Positions 1-5,085 of a stretch of 15,453 nucleotides of DNA are shown piece after piece. The stretch is from assembly GCA_964587515.1 (NCBI GenBank), contig CAZPMO010000119.1:1-15453 (forward strand), in the 5' to 3' direction. Numbering within the stretch: the stretch's first letter is position 1; every line of letters starts with the position of its first letter. The notes beneath the pieces are model-generated. The model was not told the DNA's origin and did not search any database. It saw nothing but the letters and a program-made list of their open reading frames with translations. The stretch comes from CAZPMO01 sp964587515 (GTDB lineage Bacteria; Pseudomonadota; Alphaproteobacteria; MPNO01). The position numbers and the translations under genes were made by a program.

Positions 1-15
1 AGCTAGGTATATCCT

Positions 16-52
16 CATCCTGAGGAGGGCCGAAGGCCCGTCTCGAAGGATG
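16..52. repeat. Intergenic palindromic repeat, CATCCTGAGG...AGGATG type
   Basis: Nested inverted repeat. Outer arms are CATCCT (16-21) and AGGATG (47-52), middle arms GAG (22-24) and CTC (42-44), and the inner hairpin is GGGCC (27-31), GAA loop, GGCCC (35-39). I recognise this pattern as a dispersed intergenic palindrome common in alphaproteobacterial genomes such as Bradyrhizobium and relatives. Only one copy lies in the window. It sits about 35 bases beyond the stop codon of the minus-strand hydrolase, so it could fold at the end of that transcript, but there is no U-tract for classical termination. Confidence 0.7.
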
Positions 53-86
53 GCGTTCCGCTACCTATTCCAAGTCGATCGCACCA

Positions 87-932
87 CTACAGGTGCTTGC
101 GCAGGAACTGGGCCAGGGGATCCCAGGCGGTGTTTGACGCGCGGGTGGCCTGTTCGATATCGACGATCTCGATCTCGCCGCCGGCCTTGCGGTAATTCGC
201 CGTGAATCGTTCCGGTTCGTTGAGGTCGAGGGGCGAGTCCGGGTCGCGGTAATCATGTACCGGGTCGGGGCGGCCCTGGATCCAGACCGCCGGCGGGGTC
301 TCGATCCGCTCGCCGCGCTCCATGGCCAGCACCGGATTTCCCTCGACCATGTTCGCCTCGGTCTTCCAATAGAGATCGTGACGTTCCGGGAGATCGCCGA
401 CCCAGCCCGGCGGGTTTTCGCCGGCGCGGGCCCTGAGCGCGTTGCGGTAGCGCGAAATCGGGTTGATCACCGGCCACAGCATGCCGACGCAGTTCACCCG
501 CGCGTCGGCGCCGCCGTCCAGCGGGATCGAGGCGTAGCGCTCATCGAAGGGCCGCATGGCGGCCAGCATGGCAAGGTGTCCGCCGCTCGACTGGCCGCAC
601 AACGCGACGCGTCCGGCGTCGAGCCGTAGTTCACCGGCGCGGGCCTTCAGCCAGCGCACCGCGTAGTTGATATCGATCAGCGACGTGGGATAGCCGTCGC
701 CGGCGTGGCGGAACTGGAGCGTCGCCGCCGCGAAGCCGGCCTCGGCCAGCACCTCGTCGCGCCCATAACATTCCTCGGGCTTGCCGCTGCACCATGCCCC
801 GCCGTGCAGATCGACCACCAGCGGAAACGGCCCCGCCCCCGCGGGCCGGAACAGCCGCAGGCTAAGCGCGCGCTCGCCGTGGCGCAGATATTCCATATCC
901 TCGGTCGTGAAAGTAGCGGTCCCGACGGCCAT
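87..932 (-). CDS. Alpha/beta hydrolase (esterase/BD-FAE-like)
   Basis: A 281-residue cytoplasmic alpha/beta-hydrolase with no signal peptide. Near residues 43-50 it has the oxyanion-hole motif HGGAWCSG, typical of hormone-sensitive-lipase and BD-FAE-like esterases. The nucleophile elbow GQSSGGH lies near residue 114, with Ser as nucleophile. The likely catalytic Asp is in the IQGRPDPVHDY segment about 60 residues from the end. The usual C-terminal catalytic His (often HGF) is not evident: that stretch reads IEQATRASNTAWDP. The start is well supported, because GGAGG lies six bases before the ATG. The gene is downstream of, and in the same orientation as, a small lipoprotein gene with an 81-base gap. 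The stop is TAG. The fold assignment is secure; substrate and reaction (carboxylester hydrolysis expected) are not known. Confidence 0.85.
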   Translation of the reverse strand: MAVGTATFTTEDMEYLRHGERALSLRLFRPAGAGPFPLVVDLHGGAWCSGKPEECYGRDEVLAEAGFAAATLQFRHAGDGYPTSLIDINYAVRWLKARAGELRLDAGRVALCGQSSGGHLAMLAAMRPFDERYASIPLDGGADARVNCVGMLWPVINPISRYRNALRARAGENPPGWVGDLPERHDLYWKTEANMVEGNPVLAMERGERIETPPAVWIQGRPDPVHDYRDPDSPLDLNEPERFTANYRKAGGEIEIVDIEQATRASNTAWDPLAQFLRKHL

Positions 933-1013
933 CGAAGTCCTCCCTGCGAAATCGCGAGGCGGAATACTATGGCCCGCGGATGGTCGCGTCCATTGCGATG
1001 CAGGGGGTGCGGC

Positions 1014-1172
1014 TCAGCAGCGGCCCTTTTTCGCCTGTCCCGGCGGACAGAATTTCCCGTGCGGCGCGATATCCAGGGTCGGAACGGATAATTTGAGCTT
1101 GGGGCCTTCGACCTTCGCCTCGCAAGCGGTGATCAAAAGGGCTGTGAAAACGCATAAAACCAGACGCATCAT
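1014..1172 (-). CDS. Small lipoprotein, hypothetical
   Basis: A 52-residue product beginning MMRLVLCVFTALLITAC. A short charged start and hydrophobic stretch lead into a lipobox, ITAC, with the lipidated Cys at residue 17, so lipidation and membrane anchoring are expected. The mature peptide is only about 36 residues, lacks any known domain, and carries two further cysteines near its end (GKFCPP and the terminal GRC). Two adjacent ATGs (1172 and 1169) are possible. The GGAG at 1180-1183 is seven bases from the first and ten from the second, so I use the first. An upstream in-frame Met at 1214 would give a less plausible 66-residue form. The function is unknown. It may be cotranscribed with the hydrolase downstream. 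Confidence 0.6.
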   Translation of the reverse strand: MMRLVLCVFTALLITACEAKVEGPKLKLSVPTLDIAPHGKFCPPGQAKKGRC

Positions 1173-1179
1173 GACCGGA

Positions 1180-1183
1180 CTCC
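1180..1183 (-). promoter_or_regulatory. Ribosome binding site setting the small lipoprotein start
   Basis: GGAG on the minus strand, seven bases before ATG 1172. It favours the short signal-peptide-first reading over the upstream in-frame Met at 1214. Confidence 0.5.
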
Positions 1184-1277
1184 ACGACAGGGGCGCCAAT
1201 AGCGGCGCGATCAATATTTAGTACAACGATTAAATTTTTCCCCATAGACCGGAATAGTAAGTACCGCCAACGAGATT

Positions 1278-1300
1278 TTCAAATTTGCTAACCATTTGAA
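1278..1300. promoter_or_regulatory. Inverted repeat TTCAAAT-N9-ATTTGAA in divergent promoter region
   Basis: Perfect 7-base arms (1278-1284 and 1294-1300) around a 9-base centre, in an AT-rich stretch between the divergent small-lipoprotein and rlpA genes. The size and spacing suit a dimeric regulator operator. The centre and right arm also contain CTAACCAT, a 7/8 match to the CtrA half-site TTAACCAT known from alphaproteobacteria. Both readings are inferences. Confidence 0.3.
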
Positions 1301-1315
1301 GGTAATACCAAAAGA

Positions 1316-1349
1316 CCCCATGGGGCTTTGATTTCAACCCCTTCGGGGT
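1316..1349 (+). promoter_or_regulatory. Alternative hairpins in the rlpA leader region
   Basis: Two adjacent GC hairpins lie 87-120 bases upstream of the rlpA ATG: CCCCATGGGG (1316-1325) and ACCCC-TTC-GGGGT (1337-1349). A competing pairing joins the right half of the first to the left half of the second: GGGG (1322-1325) and TTGA (1328-1331) with TCAA (1334-1337) and CCCC (1338-1341). If the region is transcribed, the pairings are mutually exclusive. No U-tract follows, so this is not a simple terminator. I do not recognise a known riboswitch here. Confidence 0.3.
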
Positions 1350-1435
1350 AGACCGGACGCGCAATTGACGCGCCCCCGGCGATATCGGTTCATGCCGGTG
1401 TCGGAAACCCATCGCGAGACCAGGGAAACAGCCGC

Positions 1436-2257
1436 ATGACAACATCACCGAGAACGGAATATTCGTCGGCCAGGCGCGGCGGGACCGCCGCGTGCCTGGC
1501 GATTTTCATGGCGCTCGCGCTGTCGGCCTGCGTCGCCGGACCGGGCCCGGACCGGTCGGCCGGGCGCGCGACGCCGCCCGGCGGCATCTACGCGCCCGAG
1601 CATGCGCCGCCGGCGAAACCCGGCAAGGTGGGCCGGCCATACAGCATCAACGGCGTCTGGTACACGCCGGCCGCCGCGCCCGATTACGACGAGACCGGCA
1701 TCGCGTCGTGGTACGGCCCGAAATATCACGGCCGCCCAACGGCCACCGGCGAGACATACGACATGAACGGCATGACCGCCGCCCATACCACGCTCCCCCT
1801 GCCGAGCCGGGTGCGCGTGACCAATCTGGAGAACGGCGCCTCGCTGACCCTGACGGTGAACGACCGGGGACCGTTCGTGGGCGATCGCATCATCGACGTC
1901 TCGCGCGCCGCCGCCGAGCGGCTCGGGTTCCGCCACCAGGGCACGGCGCGGGTCCGCGTACAGGTGATCGGCGCGCGCGCGACGGTGGCCGCCATGGGCA
2001 TCGACGCGGCCGACCGAAGCTATGCCGAGCCGGCAGCGCAGCGCGGCCTCGAGTCGCTCCGCGCCGGCACCGCGTCCAACTGGCGCAACCCCGGAAACGG
2101 CAATACCGGGACCTTCACGCCGGTGCGGACCTGGCGCACCGCCCAGGGAAACTGGTGCCGCGACTTCAGGCACAGCGTCACCATCCAGGGCGCGACCCGG
2201 CACGGCAACGGCACCGCCTGCCGCCGCGGCGCCGGCCACTGGTCGGTCATGCGCTGA
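1436..2257 (+). CDS. rlpA: RlpA-family septal ring lipoprotein with 17-kDa-antigen-like C-terminus
   Basis: A 273-residue outer-membrane lipoprotein. The lipobox LSAC puts the lipidated Cys at residue 32 with Val at +2, so outer-membrane sorting is expected. The double-psi beta-barrel domain spans about residues 86-180 (IASWYGPKYHGR, TAAHTTLP, NDRGPFVGDRIIDVSRAAAE). Conserved positions E106, D109, H117 and D143 are intact, so lytic transglycosylase activity on peptidoglycan at the division septum, as shown for some RlpA proteins, is possible. A low-complexity linker (about 181-235) follows. The tail has no visible SPOR domain: residues 236-273 (GNWCRDF...GNGTACRRG...HWSVM) resemble the C-terminus of 17-kDa surface-antigen lipoproteins, with two cysteines (241 and 262). 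AGGGA nine bases before the ATG supports the start. The stop is followed almost at once by the first palindromic element. Confidence 0.9.
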   Translation: MTTSPRTEYSSARRGGTAACLAIFMALALSACVAGPGPDRSAGRATPPGGIYAPEHAPPAKPGKVGRPYSINGVWYTPAAAPDYDETGIASWYGPKYHGRPTATGETYDMNGMTAAHTTLPLPSRVRVTNLENGASLTLTVNDRGPFVGDRIIDVSRAAAERLGFRHQGTARVRVQVIGARATVAAMGIDAADRSYAEPAAQRGLESLRAGTASNWRNPGNGNTGTFTPVRTWRTAQGNWCRDFRHSVTIQGATRHGNGTACRRGAGHWSVMR

Positions 2258-2262
2258 GCCTC

Positions 2263-2357
2263 TAATTCAGTGACACCTAATTCGGTGACACCATACTAAT
2301 TATGGCAGGCCCTGTTTTCCGCCGTTTATAGAATTAGTATGGTGTCACCGTATTAGG
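2263..2357. repeat. Palindromic element copy 1 (TAATTCGGTGACACC family)
   Basis: Long inverted repeat with 26-base arms at 2276-2301 and 2332-2357, matching at 25 of 26 positions, around a 30-base loop. A further direct copy of the core precedes it (TAATTCAGTGACACC, 2263-2277, next to TAATTCGGTGACACC, 2278-2292). The core occurs three times, as direct-direct-inverted. It starts six bases after the rlpA stop and ends 21 bases before the ankyrin gene start. A very similar element closes the other end of that gene. From memory, cores like GGTGTCACCGAATTA are abundant dispersed repeats and occur around REP-associated tyrosine transposases (IS200/IS605-like). No transposase is in this window. Confidence 0.85.
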
Positions 2358-2378
2358 CGGAATTTGGGAGCGGCGGAG

Positions 2379-3137
2379 ATGATCGCGTGGGGAACCCGGC
2401 GCTATTGGCGTAACGCCGTCGCAGTGTTGCTCGCCGCCCTGTTCGTCGGCGACGCGGCCATGGCGTCCGTTGCGTTGCCGGTCGCCGGCCGGGAATATGT
2501 CCAGCTCGCGTAGATTCCGCCCGACCGGGACCAGCTGGACCGCTATACCGGGCTTCACGCGGCGGCCGCCGCCGGCGACATAAAGTCGATCAGGCGACTG
2601 ACTTCAGGCGGTGCCGATATCGAGGCGCGGGACGGTCATGGGCGAACGCCGCTGATGGTGGCCGCCTACGCGCGCCACCGGACCGCCGCCAGGGCCTTGA
2701 TCGACGCCGGCGCCAAACTCAACGCGCTCGATCGCGAGCGATACGATGTGCTGACCATCGCCTCGGTCCTGAACGATCCGGACATGGTGAAGCTGGCCAT
2801 CGCGGCCGGTTCCGATACCGGGCTGATCACGAGCCCGTACCAGGGAACGGCCCTTATCGCGGCGGCCCATCTCGGGCATGTGGACGTGGTGCAGGCGCTC
2901 ATCGACGGCGAGGCCCCTCTCGATCACGTCAATAATCTCGGCTGGACAGCGCTTATCGAGGCGATCGTGCTCGGCGACGGCGGGCCGCGTCATATCGCCA
3001 TCGTGCGGGCCCTGGTCGCGGCCGGTGCCGACGTCAATCTGGCGGACGGAAAAGGCGCCTCACCGCTGGCGCTGGCGCTGCAAAACGGCCATGCGACGAT
3101 CGCCGAAATACTTGGACAGGCAGGCGCGCGGCGCTGA
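2379..3137 (+). pseudogene. Exported ankyrin-repeat protein gene interrupted by an in-frame TAG
   Basis: From ATG 2379, with GGGAG eight bases upstream (2366-2370), the frame encodes a signal peptide (MIAWGTRRYWRN, then a hydrophobic core ending DAAMA), a short linker, then TAG at 2511-2513 (codon 45). Beyond it the same frame runs open to TGA 3135-3137 and encodes about six ankyrin repeats (TGLHAAAAAGD, GRTPLMVAAYAR, DVLTIASVLNDP, GTALIAAAHLGHVDVV, GWTALIEAIVLG, ASPLALALQNGHATI). Both halves belong together: export signal plus a protein-protein interaction solenoid. One C-to-T change in CAG would explain the stop. An internal ATG at 2655 gives a 160-residue fragment without the signal peptide or first repeat, which some annotators may call as the gene. 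TAG is an ordinary stop elsewhere in this window, so recoding is unlikely. A sequencing error cannot be excluded. The partners of the intact protein are unknown. Confidence 0.7.
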
Positions 3138-3147
3138 TCGCCGAGCC

Positions 3148-3252
3148 TAATTCGGTGACACCATACTACCCTAATTCGTTGACACCATACTAATTAGAAA
3201 ATATCAATGAAAACCGTTGTTTATTTAATTAGTATGGTGTCAACGAATTAGG
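3148..3252. repeat. Palindromic element copy 2 (TAATTCGTTGACACC variant)
   Basis: Perfect 26/26 inverted repeat with arms at 3170-3195 and 3227-3252 around an AT-rich 31-base loop. As in copy 1, an extra direct core precedes it (3148-3168, repeated at 3172-3192 with one mismatch), giving the same direct-direct-inverted design. Relative to copy 1, the left arm reads CGTTGACACC instead of CGGTGACACC and the right arm GTCAACG instead of GTCACCG, so a base pair has changed on both sides. It begins 10 bases after the ankyrin gene stop. The loops of the two copies are unrelated. Confidence 0.85.
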
Positions 3253-3552
3253 GGATTGGGTCGTTTACGGCGGGTTCACCCTGAATTTTTATCCCCGCTT
3301 CACCTTGAAATTTGACGATTTGTTTGGTCTGGCCTTGATATAGCTGAGCCGAACTTGCTCGGCGGGTCGCGTTGAATGCGCGGCCGGAGTGGAAAGGCGA
3401 ATTTCCCTTTCGAGCAAGATCAGGACCCAAACGGTCCGGGATGACGACCGCTGATACGCCGCCCATGGCGCGCCCCCGGGGTTCGACCGATTTGTCGGTT
3501 CCCGAGGCCGTGTCGAATTGGCGTCGAATGCGGGAAAGCAGGGAGACGGCAA
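3253..3552. other. Gene-free 300-base stretch upstream of the P-domain gene
   Basis: No convincing coding sequence on either strand. Its left part holds an imperfect 24-base-period direct repeat (TTCACCCTGAATTT at 3275-3288 and TTCACCTTGAAATTT at 3299-3313). Such repeated motifs occur at the ends of some insertion sequences, notably IS21-like elements, so this may be an old insertion-sequence end. The right part is GC-rich and must carry the promoter of the P-domain gene, but I see no clear -35/-10 pair. The ribosome binding site AGGGAG lies at 3540-3545. Confidence 0.4.
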
Positions 3553-4557
3553 ATGCGAAGTCGAGCATTGCGCGTGGCGCTGGACGGAGTCGCGGCCATG
3601 GGGAGGGCGACCGCGGCCCGGTGGAAAACATTGCCCGCCGGCCTCCTCCTCGTGGGCATCGTTATCGGCGCCGCGTCGGCCGCCGAAGAGACCCTGCCGC
3701 CGATCTGCGGCGCCCCGGGATCGGCCATTCCGGACCAGGGATCGACCACCGATTCGATCATTGTCGGCGAACCGACCGGCATGATCGTCGACGTGGATGT
3801 CTTTCTCGATATCTCCCATACATCCATCGGAGATCTGCGGGTCACCCTCGATCACTCGGGATCGGCCGCCGGCGAAACCATCATCAACCGACCGGGATCC
3901 GATGGGTACACCATCGGGTGCCGGTCCGACGACATTCTGGCCACGGTCGACGACGAGGCGGGACTGAACGCGGAAACCATGTGTTTCGCCGCGTCGCCGG
4001 CCATTCGCGACGCGGTGGTCGGCGGCGATCCCATCGACAACACTTTGTTGCGGGCGTTCGACGGTCCGGACGGGCTGGGCACATGGACGCTGACGGTCTC
4101 GGACAATGCGCGCCTTGATACCGGCGCCCTGAACGAGTGGTGCGTGATCCTGACGGTGTCGACCAATTCGCCGCCCAACTGCAGGGCCGCGACGCCCAGC
4201 GTCGCCAGCCTGTGGCCGCCCGACCACGAATTTCACGACATCGACGTTCTCGGCGTCACCGACCCGGATGGCGACCCGCTCACCATCGTCATCAACAGCA
4301 TCTTCCAGGACGAGTTGGTGGACGAAGGCGGCGACAGCCTGGCGCCCGACGGCGAAGGCGTGGGCGACGCATTCGCCTCGCTTCGGGCCGAGCGCGCCGG
4401 CAAAGGAACCGGCCGCGTCTATTATGTGGGCTTCACCGCCGACGACGGTCAGGGCGGAACCTGCACCGGCTCGGTGCGCGTCACCGTGCCCAAGAGCAAC
4501 GGCAAGAAAGCCGGCGCGATCGACGAGGGCCCGCTTTTCGATTCGACCGCCCTCTGA
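3553..4557 (+). CDS. Secreted protein with proprotein-convertase P domain, no protease domain
   Basis: A 334-residue exported protein. The signal peptide has a long n-region, a hydrophobic core at about residues 28-41 (LPAGLLLVGIVIGAASA) and likely cleavage after ASA (residue 43). Residues about 54-203 match the P/Homo B domain (IGDLRVTLDHSG, GLGTWTLTVSDNARLDTGALNEWCVIL), a beta-sandwich normally attached to subtilisin-like convertases. Residues about 208-313 form a second module (PNCRAATPSVASLWPPDHEF, VTDPDGDPLTIVI, TADDGQGGTC) seen in secreted modular proteins. No peptidase, sortase signal or autotransporter is present. AGGGAG seven bases before ATG 3553 supports this start; Met 16 (3598) would give a more typical signal peptide and is possible. 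An extracellular or periplasmic binding or adhesion role is inference. It stands alone on the plus strand. Confidence 0.8.
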   Translation: MRSRALRVALDGVAAMGRATAARWKTLPAGLLLVGIVIGAASAAEETLPPICGAPGSAIPDQGSTTDSIIVGEPTGMIVDVDVFLDISHTSIGDLRVTLDHSGSAAGETIINRPGSDGYTIGCRSDDILATVDDEAGLNAETMCFAASPAIRDAVVGGDPIDNTLLRAFDGPDGLGTWTLTVSDNARLDTGALNEWCVILTVSTNSPPNCRAATPSVASLWPPDHEFHDIDVLGVTDPDGDPLTIVINSIFQDELVDEGGDSLAPDGEGVGDAFASLRAERAGKGTGRVYYVGFTADDGQGGTCTGSVRVTVPKSNGKKAGAIDEGPLFDSTAL

Positions 4558-4666
4558 TTGTTCGCGTAATACGGATCGCCCCACGGCATAGTCCCCGCCC
4601 CGCCCTTTTACCGGCATAATCTTTTTGACGTCGGCCCGGAACCGACCCAAGATTGCGCCTCCAGAC

Positions 4667-4674
4667 AAGGGGGG
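4667..4674 (+). promoter_or_regulatory. Ribosome binding site setting the RidA-family start
   Basis: AAGGGGGG ends eight bases before ATG 4683. A TTG in the same frame at 4653 lies upstream of this site and would add ten unconserved residues, so 4683 is the better start. Confidence 0.6.
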
Positions 4675-4682
4675 CACGCGCC

Positions 4683-5078
4683 ATGGCGAAACAGCTACTT
4701 GTTCCGGACGAAAAAGGGCGCCACTTCGCCCGCGCCGTCCGAGCCGGGCAATTTCTATACGTCTCCGGCATGACCGGTCAGTGGGATCTCGAGACGTGGG
4801 AGCTCGACCCCCGCGCCGAGGGTGATCTGGCCTTCCAGACGCGACGGATCTTCGAATGGGCGCAACAAGTCCTCGGGAAATGCGGCCTGACGCTCGACGA
4901 CGTGGTGTCGACCACCACGTTCGTCTGCTCCATAAAAGACCGTGACGTGGTCTCCCGCGTCAAACAGGAGTTCTTCCCCAATGCCGACGTGGCCAGCTCT
5001 ACCGTCGAAGTCGCGAGCCTGATCGGCGTGGGCGAGATCGAAATAAACTTCATCGCCCTCTATCCCGACGGCAAGTGA
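4683..5078 (+). CDS. RidA/YjgF/UK114-family protein lacking the catalytic Arg
   Basis: A 131-residue cytoplasmic protein of normal RidA size. Family landmarks are AGQFLYVSGMTGQWD (21-35), LDDVVSTTTFVCSIKDRD (71-88) and the C-terminal VEVASLIGVGEIEINFIAL. RidA proteins are trimers that hydrolyse reactive enamine/imine intermediates using an Arg in the PARSCVEV-type motif (Arg105 in E. coli RidA). Here the aligned segment reads VASSTVEV, so Ser 95 replaces that Arg. This places the protein with Rid subfamilies not expected to have the classical deaminase activity. The M20 gene follows after seven bases, so the two are almost certainly cotranscribed and probably act on the same nitrogenous compound. 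I give no symbol because the ridA function itself is doubtful. Confidence 0.88.
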   Translation: MAKQLLVPDEKGRHFARAVRAGQFLYVSGMTGQWDLETWELDPRAEGDLAFQTRRIFEWAQQVLGKCGLTLDDVVSTTTFVCSIKDRDVVSRVKQEFFPNADVASSTVEVASLIGVGEIEINFIALYPDGK

Positions 5079-5085
5079 CCCGGAA

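Noticed and set aside
1230..1448. 72-codon minus-strand open frame in the AT-rich region upstream of rlpA
   Set aside because: It spans the hairpin and inverted-repeat region and overlaps the rlpA start; no recognisable motif and no clear ribosome binding site.
2511..2513. Selenocysteine- or pyrrolysine-like recoding at the ankyrin TAG
   Set aside because: TAG is used as a normal terminator elsewhere in this window, and no motif of a protein family using such residues is present; a nonsense change is simpler.
2263..3252. CRISPR array suggested by repeated TAATTCGGTGACACC cores
   Set aside because: Only two clusters with inverted copies and no regular spacers; they are palindromic elements.
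3289..4677. Long minus-strand open frame of 462 codons opposite the P-domain gene
   Set aside because: Arg/Gly/His-rich with no domain. It lies opposite a gene with a signal peptide, recognisable domains and a good ribosome binding site, and is a GC-rich antisense shadow.
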